Counted from the stretch's first letter, positions 7,367-15,067 are shown. The stretch is DNA of 21,438 nucleotides from HGM04593 sp045660825 (GCA_045660825.1 JAZREN010000016.1:1-21438); one strand, 5' to 3'. A program made the numbers and translations. Notes: generated by a model not told the origin, from the letters alone.

Positions 7367-9207
7367 TTACGAAAATGAAAAAACTTGCACTGCTTGTCTA
7401 TCACAAGGAGTATGCTGCATTTCTTGAGAAACTTCGCGAGGTGGGCGTAGTCCACATTCAGGAGCGCGAAAGCGGTAGTGTGGATAGCCCCGAGATGGAG
7501 CAGAAACTCGCTGTCGCAAACCGTTATACACGCGTGGTGAAACGTCTTGAGGCTTTTGCGCCCGAGGTGCTTGAATCTGCCGGCAATCCATCGGATGCAG
7601 CTGCTATAATGGACAAGGTGGAGACTCTTGTTGCTGACATTGAACAGCACAAGACGCTGCAGCAGGTTCTTGATAAGGATATTGCAAGCCTTGAGCCTTG
7701 GGGCGATTTCGACTACTCAAATGTCGAGAAACTCAGCGAGGCCGGTTATGTACTAAATTTCTTTGTGACATCGGCAAAGAGTTACCAGAGCGAGTGGGAG
7801 AGTGACTATAATGCAATTCTCGTTGCCGAGAAGCAGTCACGCAAATACTTTGTGACAATCACACCGCAAGGGACAACAATTGACATTGATGCCGAGCCTG
7901 CAAAGTTGCCGACCGCGTCGCTCACTGCTTTGGAGAGCGAACTTGCAACAGTGAATGCCCGCATTGAGGAACTTGAAAAGGAACTTGCACAGGTGGCGCA
8001 GAGCGGATTGAATACCGTTAAGGCTGCTCAGGAGGTGCAGAAACGTGATATTGAGTTTACCAAGGTGATGCTTGGCGGCGAAAGAGTTTCGGGCGATAAG
8101 CTTGTCACGCTCGAAGGCTGGGTGCCCGAGGAGTCTGTCGACTCTCTCAAGGCAATGCTCGATAATAGCGGCGCGTTCTACGAACTGCGTGCGGCACGTC
8201 GTGGCGACAATGTTCCTGTGAAACTCAAGAACAATGCCTTTACTCGCATGTACGAGGTGCTCACCAAGATGTATGGTATGCCAAGCGGAACCGATTTCGA
8301 CCCCACACCAATTGTGGCGCCGTTCTTCTCGCTGTTCTTCGCATTCTGTATGGGTGATGCCGGTTACGGTTTGCTCATGGTGCTTCTTGGTTTCCTGTTG
8401 AAGAAAAAGCTCAGCAAGAGCCTTGCGGGAATGATGAACCTTGTAATTACACTCGGTATCTTCACAACCGTTATGGGTGCATTGCTTGGAACATTCTTCG
8501 GTATGAGCTTGTTGGAGTTCACCGGTATACCACAGAGCATCAGAGATTTCATCATTGCAGGTGATGTGGAGCTCATGGGTTCTACATATGATAAGCAGAT
8601 GTTGCTTGCCCTTGGAATTGGTGTAATCCATATATCGATAGCAATGACAGTGAAGGCTATCAACAGCACGGTGTTCTACGGCTTCAAGGAGTCGCTAAGT
8701 GCATGGGGATGGTGGCTTGTTGTCGTTGGTGGCGTTGTTGTGGGTACGCTCACATTCCTCAGTGTCATACCTGCGGGAATATCAAAGTGGGTGTTCATTG
8801 CAGTAGGTGGCATTGGAGCACTGGGAATTTATGTCCTCAACAACCTCCGTCGCAATATACTCGTGAACATCGGTGCCGGCTTGTGGGATACCTACAACAT
8901 GGCTTCGGGCTTGCTTGGCGATATTCTCTCGTATATCCGCCTCTTTGCACTTGGTCTTGCAGGCGGTATGCTTGGAGCAACATTCAATAGCCTTGCAATG
9001 ATGGTTGTCGAGGGACAGGAAGGTGTTGGCGCCGTGTTCGGTTGGATAGGTTTCGGTCTCATTATCCTTGTCGGACACACACTGAATATTGCAATGTCGT
9101 GCTTGAGTGCCTTTGTGCACCCGTTGCGTCTAACCTTCGTTGAGTACTTCAAGAACGCGGGCTACGAAGGTAAGGGCGAAGAGTACAAACCGTTCAAGAA
9201 TGAATAA
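7363..9207 (+). CDS. atpI: V-type ATPase membrane subunit I (a subunit)
   Basis: This 614-residue protein forms the ion half-channels and anchors the stalk. Residues 1 to about 310 are soluble and partly coiled coil (TALESELATVNARIEELEKELAQV). The rest carries 7-8 hydrophobic spans, beginning VAPFFSLFFAFCMGDAGYGLL. The essential arginine that faces the K ring is in SYIRLFALGLAGG (R526). The C-terminal HPLRLTFVEYFKNAGYEG-like end is typical of the family. It is coupled to atpD by an ATGA overlap and followed by a 153-base gap before atpK. Confidence 0.95.
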   Translation: MITKMKKLALLVYHKEYAAFLEKLREVGVVHIQERESGSVDSPEMEQKLAVANRYTRVVKRLEAFAPEVLESAGNPSDAAAIMDKVETLVADIEQHKTLQQVLDKDIASLEPWGDFDYSNVEKLSEAGYVLNFFVTSAKSYQSEWESDYNAILVAEKQSRKYFVTITPQGTTIDIDAEPAKLPTASLTALESELATVNARIEELEKELAQVAQSGLNTVKAAQEVQKRDIEFTKVMLGGERVSGDKLVTLEGWVPEESVDSLKAMLDNSGAFYELRAARRGDNVPVKLKNNAFTRMYEVLTKMYGMPSGTDFDPTPIVAPFFSLFFAFCMGDAGYGLLMVLLGFLLKKKLSKSLAGMMNLVITLGIFTTVMGALLGTFFGMSLLEFTGIPQSIRDFIIAGDVELMGSTYDKQMLLALGIGVIHISIAMTVKAINSTVFYGFKESLSAWGWWLVVVGGVVVGTLTFLSVIPAGISKWVFIAVGGIGALGIYVLNNLRRNILVNIGAGLWDTYNMASGLLGDILSYIRLFALGLAGGMLGATFNSLAMMVVEGQEGVGAVFGWIGFGLIILVGHTLNIAMSCLSAFVHPLRLTFVEYFKNAGYEGKGEEYKPFKNE

Positions 9208-9233
9208 TTGTATCTTCAAAGGCTGTCGTGATT

Positions 9234-9253
9234 GTCATTTCGAAAGTATGTGA
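9234..9253 (+). repeat. Short degenerate half-copy of the dispersed repeat
   Basis: GTCATTTCGAAAGTATGTGA matches the left arm seen at 6656, 9861 and 15138. It lies in the 153-base gap between atpI and atpK. The rest of that gap becomes very AT-rich before the atpK start, and no clear promoter was found in it. Confidence 0.55.
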
Positions 9254-9360
9254 GACGAGTTGTTGAGGGCTTTGCCCGAAAAAATTTCTTATCGGACGCC
9301 TGAGTCGGTACTTTTTAATAAGTAAAAATAAAAAATTATAAATATTAAAAACTAAACATT

Positions 9361-9780
9361 ATGGAACTTTTATTAGGTTATTTGGGAATGGGTCTCATGC
9401 TGGGACTCGCAGGTATTGGTAGTAGTATCGGTACAACAATCGCAGGTAATGCAGCCGTTGGCGCATTGAAGAAGGACAGCTCAAAGTCATCAGGTTACAT
9501 GATTTTGTCAGCCCTCCCTGCTACACAGGGTCTTTACGGTTTCTTGGCATTGTTGCTCCACTTTGGTAAGGTAACAGCCGAGACAGGTATGTTGTGGTTC
9601 GGCGTTGGTCTTGGCGTTGGTATCGTATGCCTCTTCTCTGCAATCCGTCAGGGTCAGGTTTGTGCTAACGGTATCGTAGCAATGTCACAGGGTCACGACG
9701 TGCAGACAAACACCATGATCTACGCAGCTCTCCCTGAGTTCTACGCCATCCTTGCACTCGTTGCAACATTCTTGGTGTAA
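9361..9780 (+). CDS. atpK: V-type ATPase subunit K (membrane rotor ring), predicted Na+ type
   Basis: This 139-residue proteolipid has four hydrophobic spans, i.e. two fused hairpins as in Enterococcus hirae NtpK. The residues that bind Na+ there (L61, T64, Q65, Q110, E139) have counterparts here: L52, T55 and Q56 in LPATQGLYG, Q97 in IRQGQ, and E126 in LPEFYAIL. The gaps between these residues also agree (Q97 to E126 is 29, as in NtpK). The ring carries ions past subunit I. It is the last gene of the operon and is followed by a strong terminator. Na+ rather than H+ use is inference from the ligand set. Confidence 0.93.
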   Translation: MELLLGYLGMGLMLGLAGIGSSIGTTIAGNAAVGALKKDSSKSSGYMILSALPATQGLYGFLALLLHFGKVTAETGMLWFGVGLGVGIVCLFSAIRQGQVCANGIVAMSQGHDVQTNTMIYAALPEFYAILALVATFLV

Positions 9781-9800
9781 TACAAGAGTAGGGTTTTATA

Positions 9801-9849
9801 ACAATCTCCCCTTGCAGGTCTGAACTGCGAGGGGAGATTGTCTTTTTTA
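9801..9849 (+). terminator. Strong Rho-independent terminator of the V-ATPase operon
   Basis: A 17-base stem pairs 9801-9817 (ACAATCTCCCCTTGCAG) with 9825-9841 (CTGCGAGGGGAGATTGT). The only departure is one G-U pair. The loop is 7 bases, and CTTTTTTAT follows. Confidence 0.93.
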
Positions 9850-9860
9850 TATGCATTTGC

Positions 9861-9886
9861 GTCATTTCGAACATTAGTGAGAAACC
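9861..9886 (+). repeat. Half-copy of the dispersed repeat at the edge of the restriction operon
   Basis: GTCATTTCGAACATTAGTGA followed by GAAACC matches the left arm of the family. It directly abuts the stop codon of the leftward dpnA gene (9887-9889), so it may mark the boundary of the inserted restriction-modification segment. Confidence 0.6.
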
Positions 9887-10765
9887 TTAAAAGGGTAAAT
9901 CTCCATAAAATGCACTTTCGTAGTTGTCTGATAATAGTGGGGTAATTGAATTTATAGATTGAATATCCTTGATTTTTGAGCAATATTTACGGAATGTTTG
10001 TGGGTTTTCCAACTCTTCTCGTCTGCATTTGCTCATCTCTACAAATTCCTTTTCCTGGTCTATGCCTAAAAATCTGCGACCTAAAAGATTGGCTGCGATG
10101 CCTGTCGTTGAACTTCCGCAGAAAGGATCTAGTATCCATTCACCATGTTGAGTTGAAGCTAAAATAATTCTTGATAATAAAGACAGAGGTTTTTGGGTAG
10201 GATGTTTGCCGCAACTCTTCTCCCATGTAGCAATCGCTGGTAAATTCCAGACATCAGTCATTTGTTTATTACCATTGATTTGCTTCATCAAATCATAGTT
10301 GAAGTAGTGTGCTTTTTTGCTGCTCTTGCGTGCCCAAATAACAAACTCTGTACTGTATGTGAAATAACGGCAAGATATGTTTGGTGGTGGGTTTGTCTTT
10401 GCCCAAGTAACAACGTTTAGGATTTTATATCCTAATTCTGTAAGACAATTTGCAACAGAAAAAATATTGTGGTATGTACCGGAAACCCAAATTGTTCCAT
10501 TTTCTTTGAGTTTTTCTCGACAAAGAGCAAGCCACTCCATGTTGAAGTCTGTAATCTCCTGTTGACTCTTGCCTTTGTCCCAATCTCCCTTATTGACACT
10601 TACGATTTTTCCAGACTGAACGCTTATTCCACCATTTGACAGGAAATATGGTGGGTCTGCAAAAATGCAACTGAATTTAAAATCAAACTCACGTAGCAGT
10701 TTAAAACTATCTCCATGTAGAAGCGTAAAATCGCGGTTAGGAGATTTGTAGAAAGGTTTAATCAT
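9887..10765 (-). CDS. dpnA: DpnA-like beta-class adenine DNA methyltransferase
   Basis: This 292-residue N6-adenine methyltransferase has the catalytic motif DPPY at residues 37-40 near the N-terminus and the AdoMet motif DPFCGSSTTG at 213-222 near the C-terminus, the beta-class order. HPTQKP is at 188-193. FADPPYFLSNGG, VSVNKGDWDK and SCRYFTYSTE agree with what is recalled of M.DpnIIB (DpnA) of Streptococcus pneumoniae, the second GATC methylase that also acts on single-stranded DNA. It is the last gene of the four-gene operon, and its ATG overlaps the previous stop by 4 bases. The C-terminal tail beyond about 250 is longer than in DpnA. GATC specificity is likely but not proven, because related enzymes recognise other sites. 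Confidence 0.88.
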   Translation of the reverse strand: MIKPFYKSPNRDFTLLHGDSFKLLREFDFKFSCIFADPPYFLSNGGISVQSGKIVSVNKGDWDKGKSQQEITDFNMEWLALCREKLKENGTIWVSGTYHNIFSVANCLTELGYKILNVVTWAKTNPPPNISCRYFTYSTEFVIWARKSSKKAHYFNYDLMKQINGNKQMTDVWNLPAIATWEKSCGKHPTQKPLSLLSRIILASTQHGEWILDPFCGSSTTGIAANLLGRRFLGIDQEKEFVEMSKCRREELENPQTFRKYCSKIKDIQSINSITPLLSDNYESAFYGDLPF

Positions 10766-11283
10766 ACTGGTATAGGTAAACCTAATTCTTGTAATGGAAT
10801 GTAATTATAATAATAGTAACATCCCATGCTTATAATATAATCACGCGTGTCTTTATAACAGTCTTTTCTGAACCAGTCAGAGAGGATGTAAATGAATTCT
10901 ACCTTGTAGTTTAATTCAGAAAATAACTTGATGTACTGTTTTTTCTTAAAATCACATGTCTGTAATTTTTCGTCTACACTTCCACCGACTTCTTGATGTT
11001 TGACTTCAATAATATTGACTGTGTTATTTAAAATAACATAAATGCAATTATCAGGTAGAAGTTTCTTGGATAGATGTTTTCTCCAATCAATACCTTTGTT
11101 ATTTAAGAATTGATACAGTCCATGTTTTTTAAATATATTTCCAACAAGTTCTTCGTTGAAGAATACATCCATACCTCTAACTGAATAGCCTTTTTGACTA
11201 TTAAGGAATGTTGCTAAATCAACTTTTGCTTCGTATATTAAGCCTGTTTTTGTGTTTCCTCCACCAATTCCTCCTCGTATCAT
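10762..11283 (-). CDS. Putative PD-(D/E)XK endonuclease within the DpnII-like operon
   Basis: This 173-residue protein is not assigned to a named family here. It carries a PD-(D/E)XK-like core: P77-D78, then a beta strand and E93-V-K95 in IIEVKHQ. Next come GGSVDEKLQTCDFKKKQY (about 100-117) and the N-terminal RGGIGGGNTKTGLIYE (3-18), with E18 a possible further acidic ligand. These patterns resemble small type II restriction enzymes or nicking nucleases. It lies exactly between the DpnII-like and DpnA-like genes, joined to each by an ATGA overlap, whereas the classic DpnII and MboI loci have only one endonuclease gene. It could be a second restriction enzyme (paired with the following methylase), a repair or nicking nuclease, or a helper. 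The function is inferred. Confidence 0.75.
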   Translation of the reverse strand: MIRGGIGGGNTKTGLIYEAKVDLATFLNSQKGYSVRGMDVFFNEELVGNIFKKHGLYQFLNNKGIDWRKHLSKKLLPDNCIYVILNNTVNIIEVKHQEVGGSVDEKLQTCDFKKKQYIKLFSELNYKVEFIYILSDWFRKDCYKDTRDYIISMGCYYYYNYIPLQELGLPIPV

Positions 11284-12122
11284 GAAATATCAGTTTTAAT
11301 TTGTGTTATAAATTTATCAATTGTTGTCAAGTTGTAAATGTCTGGTATTGTGTAAAACGCTTCTTCCAGTTTGTTTTTTGCAGATTCCCAACCAATGCCA
11401 TCTGTTATCCACACGAATTTAAATCCATCGACTGCGTTGATTTTAGGTGATAATTCAGAGTATGCGCGTGCTACCTCATTTAGTTTTGAACCACCGCCAC
11501 TATAGAAATTCACTTCAATTAAATATTTGTTGCAATTTGTTTCAATCACGAAGTCAAAACGTTTTTTATCCTCGCCCAATACTGCCAATTCAGGGTATTC
11601 TGTAGAATAAACTTCTTGTCGATAACTGATGCAGGCATTATTAAAAATTTCGGCAACTTGTTTTTCCATTAAATGTCCGCTTCTATTTTTACGAGCATTT
11701 GTGTCTAATCCTGTTTCAACACCAAATACGTAATCAACAAGGTTTTTAATTTGTTTGTTTTTGAATACCTTGTCAAGACCTGTTCCATGTATGTATTCGA
11801 TTACTCCCTCAGCGCTTTCAAATAGGGTGTTTATCAATTTGATGTTACCATCTGACATGATTGCCTTTTTCTTGTCAGAAGTGCGAACGGCTATTAATAT
11901 TTCCAATATGTTAAACACATTGCGGTTCTCTTCCCATAATCTACGTATTGCGGAATCTATGTCATCTTGTCCAATCAGGTAGTTCAGTTGGTTCAGTTTG
12001 ATGGAAATTGATTCAACATTATTGTTTATCTTTTCAAAGTCACAATAAAAGTCAAGAGTGGTGTTTGTCTCTTTTAGTTCTGACATGAAATTTTCAAACT
12101 GTTCTTTAGTGTGTGCGTTCAT
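11280..12122 (-). CDS. dpnB: DpnII-like type II restriction endonuclease (predicted GATC)
   Basis: This 280-residue protein matches the DpnII family along its length: NLVDYVFGVETGLDTNARKN (about 127-146), KRFDFVI (187-193), LIEVNFYSGGGSKLNE (201-216) and WITDGIGW all have clear counterparts in DpnII. The likely catalytic residues are D190 and E203, with N205 in the place of the usual lysine, as in the family. DpnII cuts unmethylated GATC. The start is the ATG at 12120-12122, which overlaps the dpnM stop by 4 bases. The frame stays open further upstream to a TTG at 12227, but that would overlap dpnM by more than 100 bases and add sequence that DpnII lacks. DpnII is about 288 residues. Confidence 0.93.
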   Translation of the reverse strand: MNAHTKEQFENFMSELKETNTTLDFYCDFEKINNNVESISIKLNQLNYLIGQDDIDSAIRRLWEENRNVFNILEILIAVRTSDKKKAIMSDGNIKLINTLFESAEGVIEYIHGTGLDKVFKNKQIKNLVDYVFGVETGLDTNARKNRSGHLMEKQVAEIFNNACISYRQEVYSTEYPELAVLGEDKKRFDFVIETNCNKYLIEVNFYSGGGSKLNEVARAYSELSPKINAVDGFKFVWITDGIGWESAKNKLEEAFYTIPDIYNLTTIDKFITQIKTDIS

Positions 12123-13039
12123 TGTGCTTTTCTTTGAATTTGAAATTCTTCGTGATAGTTGCTTATTACTATCTCTGTAAGTTTTCCTCTTTTTGAGGCT
12201 ACTGAGTTGATGTTTCTTGAAGCCCAAACTCTTTCTATTTTGTAATTGACAAATAGGTCATCGAAGAAACGGTCTGTTCCGTTTTTGCCTAAACAATCGG
12301 AGTTGCTAAGCATAAAGTTGATGCCAATTTCATTTAAACGGTCACAGAATAGTTTTAATCGAATTTGTGCATCGTCGTTAAAGTCCTCTTTGCTATAGTC
12401 GTTGAAACTCGAAGTGTTGCTTAAAGGCCTGTATGGTGGATCAAAATAAAAGAATGTATTTCCTTCGATTTTGTCAAATGTCTGCTCAAAATCACCTGTC
12501 ATGATTTCTACTTTTTGTAGCAGTTTGCTGTCGGCATAAATGGTGGCTGCATCACAAATTGTAGGTGTTACATATTTGCCGAAAGGTACATTGAATCTAC
12601 CGGCTTTGTTTACTCGGTATAGTCCGTTGAAACAAGTCCTGTTAAGAAAGAAAAATAATGTACAATTATCTATTGCATTCAGTGATTTTGTATTGAATCT
12701 GTCACGTTGCTCAAGGAAGAAGGTTTTACGTTCTTCTTCTGTTTTTAAAGCGTAGTACTGTGACTGAATCTCCTTAAGAGAGTCTATGAGTTCTGTGGGG
12801 GAGTCTCTTACTACCTGATAACATAGTGTCAAATCAGGGTTAATGTCATTGATGACAGCTGACTTTATATTTGGATATGTCTGCAACATGTAGAAGAGCA
12901 TGGCTCCTCCGCCCACAAATGGTTCAATGTAAGTGACATTTTCCCTTTCTGTAAAGTCAGCTGGAAGCAACGCTTCGAGTTGTTCGATGAGTTGGCCTTT
13001 TCCTCCAACCCATTTGATGAAAGGTTTCGCTTTTGCCAT
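12119..13039 (-). CDS. dpnM: DpnM-like alpha-class GATC adenine methyltransferase
   Basis: This 306-residue Dam-family enzyme should methylate the adenine of GATC and protect host DNA from the DpnII-like enzyme. PFIKWVGGKGQL is at residues 6-17, the AdoMet motif IEPFVGGGA at 38-46, and the catalytic DPPY at 200-203 (FYFDPPYRPLS), the alpha-class order. FLNRTCFNGLYRVNKAGRFN (131-150) is typical of Dam. The chosen start is the ATG at 13037-13039. A TTG at 13066 is in frame, but it lies inside the promoter -7 box (13064-13071), so it should not be transcribed. It is the first gene of the operon, so methylase is made before nuclease. Confidence 0.94.
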   Translation of the reverse strand: MAKAKPFIKWVGGKGQLIEQLEALLPADFTERENVTYIEPFVGGGAMLFYMLQTYPNIKSAVINDINPDLTLCYQVVRDSPTELIDSLKEIQSQYYALKTEEERKTFFLEQRDRFNTKSLNAIDNCTLFFFLNRTCFNGLYRVNKAGRFNVPFGKYVTPTICDAATIYADSKLLQKVEIMTGDFEQTFDKIEGNTFFYFDPPYRPLSNTSSFNDYSKEDFNDDAQIRLKLFCDRLNEIGINFMLSNSDCLGKNGTDRFFDDLFVNYKIERVWASRNINSVASKRGKLTEIVISNYHEEFQIQRKAQ

Positions 13040-13063
13040 TTTGTAAAATATCTCTTGTTTATG

Positions 13064-13095
13064 CAAATATACTTATATTTTTATTTGCAAACAAA
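13064..13095 (-). promoter_or_regulatory. Promoter of the restriction-modification operon
   Basis: Read leftward, TTTG at 13095-13092 is followed after exactly 20 bases by TATATTTG at 13071-13064, a full match to the Bacteroidota TTTG / TAnnTTTG pattern. The start of transcription would be near 13058, giving a leader of only about 20 bases before the dpnM ATG. Confidence 0.75.
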
Positions 13096-13237
13096 GCAAA
13101 ACACTATTCACTTACTAAAACAATTATATTTATGATATTCTTGCTTTCTTCTTTTCATCACTATGCCACTGAAATGAGCTCTTTTTGACATTTGTGTCCG
13201 CATTGGCAACTATTTGCTAACCGTTTGTCGCTTTTTT

Positions 13238-13251
13238 GTCAAATTTTTGAC
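13238..13251. promoter_or_regulatory. Possible operator: TTGAC inverted repeat upstream of glgS
   Basis: GTCAAATTTTTGAC is an inverted repeat with arms GTCAA and TTGAC, ending 19 bases before the glgS -33 element. Another TTTTTGAC lies just upstream at about 13182-13189. This could be a regulator site between the divergent glgS and dpnM units. Short AT-rich inverted repeats arise easily by chance. Apart from this and the two promoters, the 366-base gap 13040-13405 shows nothing clear. Confidence 0.3.
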
Positions 13252-13270
13252 TTTTTAAGTTATTTTAATC

Positions 13271-13302
13271 TTTGGTTATTCGAAAGTTATTTTGTAATTT
13301 TG
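13271..13302 (+). promoter_or_regulatory. Promoter of the glycogen genes
   Basis: TTTG at 13271-13274 and TAATTTTG at 13295-13302 are separated by exactly 20 bases, a full match to the Bacteroidota sigma-AB-type pattern. The transcript would start near 13308 and have a leader of about 100 bases before glgS. Confidence 0.75.
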
Positions 13303-13405
13303 CATTTCATTTTGAGTGAGGGGGTACTTTCTCTCCATTTGTTATTTATAAAAAGGTGTTTCAAGAGTGTGGAAACCTTGATTTTTTGAGAATTATTAAT
13401 TTGAG

Positions 13406-15067
13406 ATGAAGAAAGAACTTTTGCTTCCCGATTATCTTTTTGAGATTAGCTGGGAGGTTTGTAACAAGGTGGGCGGCATTTATACAGTGGTATCTACAAA
13501 AGCCCGCACCATTTCTGAAATTGAGGGATTGAATGCAATATACATCGGTCCCGATTTGTGGAAGGATAAGGAAAATCCACTTTTTACCGAGGATAAGCGC
13601 CTGTGGAATGCTTGGCGCAAGAAGATAAACAGCGATAAACTCACAGTACGTTGCGGTCACTGGGAAATCCCGGGTCGTCCAAAGGTGGTTCTTGTTGACT
13701 ACACAGGCTACATGGATGACAAGGATTCAATCTATGGACAGTTGTGGAATGACTTTGGCGTGGATTCACTCCATGGCTATGGCGACTACGACGATTCAAT
13801 GATTTTCGGTTATGCTGTAGGTAAAGTTATCGAAAGTTTCTATAACACAAATATAAAAGCCGGCAGCAATGTGGTTGTTCAGGCTCACGAGTGGCAGAGT
13901 GGTGGTGCTGCATTGTACCTCAAAAAGAACCTGCCCGCAGTGGGAACAGTATTCACAACCCATGCAACAAGCATCGGTCGTTCAATTGCCTCAAACGGCA
14001 AGCCACTCTATGACTACTTCGACGGTTACAACGGCGACCAGATGGCCGAGGAACCCAACGTGCAGTCAAAGCAGTCGGTAGAGAAGAACACAGCGCTGAA
14101 TGTTGACTGTTTTACAACGGTGAGCGAGATTACAGCACGTGAATGCAAGCAGCTTGTAGGTCGTGAGTGCGACGTCATACTTGAGAATGGTTTTGAGAAG
14201 GATTTCGTTCCTGTAGGCAAGGACTTCACAGCAAAGCGAAAGGCTGCACGCAAGGCGCGTCTGCGCGTGGCGGCGGCTCTCACAGGCGACACCATTGCCG
14301 ACGATGCCATTATAATAGGTATAGGCGGGCGCATGGAGATGCGCAACAAGGGTATCGACATGTTCCTTGAGTCAATGGCACGTTTGAATGCTTGCGAGGG
14401 TCTCAACCGCGATGTCATTGCCTTCATTGATGTTCCTGCATGGTCGGGCGATGCACGCGAGGATTTGATCAAGCGCCTTGCCAGTGACAAGGATGCTTGG
14501 GACACTCCACTGCCAAACCCATATCTCACACACAACCTCCACAACTTCTACGAGGATGCAATTGCCTGCGGTATACGTGGCTTGCAGATTGACAACCGCA
14601 GCGGCAAGAACCGCGTGAAGGTTATCTATGTTCCTTGCTATTTGAATGGTAACGACGGCATCTTCAATAAGGACTACTACGATGTACTCATCGGTAACGA
14701 TTTGAGTGTATATCCATCATACTATGAGCCATGGGGCTATACTCCGCTCGAGAGTGCAGCGTTCCACATCCCAACCATCACCACTAACCTCGCAGGCTTC
14801 GGTCTTTGGGTGAACTCGGTTCTTGGACGCAGCGGCGAATTGCTTGATGGTGTAGAGGTTATCTCGCGAACAGACAGCAACTATTTTGATGCAGCCGATG
14901 TAATTACAAAAAATATTTGTAACTTTGCAGAACTTTCTGATAAAGAAGTCAATGACTGCCGCAAAAAGGTTGCGAAGATTGCCGAGAAGGCTCTTTGGAA
15001 GCACTTTATCAAGAATTATCTCGAGGCTTACAATGTAGCTCTTGTGGCTGCAAAGAAGCGTCAGTAA
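13406..15067 (+). CDS. GT3-family (eukaryote-like) glycogen synthase
   Basis: This 553-residue enzyme builds alpha-1,4-glucan from a nucleotide sugar. LFEISWEVCNKVGGIYTVVS (residues 11-30) and YYEPWGYTPLESAAF (about 439-453, with the paired glutamates E441 and E449) followed by ITTNLAGFG are the signatures of GT3, the family of yeast and animal glycogen synthases, not of bacterial GlgA (GT5). It is shorter than the eukaryotic enzymes (about 640-730), mainly at the C-terminus. The arginine-rich helix that binds glucose-6-phosphate in those enzymes is not visible after TNLAGFG. Donor sugar (UDP- or ADP-glucose) cannot be told from sequence. It lies 159 bases upstream of the phosphorylase gene, with its own promoter. 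Confidence 0.92.
   Translation: MKKELLLPDYLFEISWEVCNKVGGIYTVVSTKARTISEIEGLNAIYIGPDLWKDKENPLFTEDKRLWNAWRKKINSDKLTVRCGHWEIPGRPKVVLVDYTGYMDDKDSIYGQLWNDFGVDSLHGYGDYDDSMIFGYAVGKVIESFYNTNIKAGSNVVVQAHEWQSGGAALYLKKNLPAVGTVFTTHATSIGRSIASNGKPLYDYFDGYNGDQMAEEPNVQSKQSVEKNTALNVDCFTTVSEITARECKQLVGRECDVILENGFEKDFVPVGKDFTAKRKAARKARLRVAAALTGDTIADDAIIIGIGGRMEMRNKGIDMFLESMARLNACEGLNRDVIAFIDVPAWSGDAREDLIKRLASDKDAWDTPLPNPYLTHNLHNFYEDAIACGIRGLQIDNRSGKNRVKVIYVPCYLNGNDGIFNKDYYDVLIGNDLSVYPSYYEPWGYTPLESAAFHIPTITTNLAGFGLWVNSVLGRSGELLDGVEVISRTDSNYFDAADVITKNICNFAELSDKEVNDCRKKVAKIAEKALWKHFIKNYLEAYNVALVAAKKRQ

Noticed and set aside
7837..8631. Leftward open frame of 264 codons opposite atpI
   Set aside because: It lies wholly antisense to a well-supported V-ATPase gene, has His/Cys-rich composition typical of shadow frames, and matches nothing known.
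11280..12227. Longer DpnII-like protein starting at TTG 12227
   Set aside because: It would overlap dpnM by over 100 bases with a basic, low-complexity extension; the ATG at 12122 gives the ATGA overlap seen at the other junctions.
12119..13066. Longer dpnM starting at TTG 13066
   Set aside because: The TTG overlaps the promoter -7 box, and the ATG at 13039 gives the normal Dam-type N-terminus.
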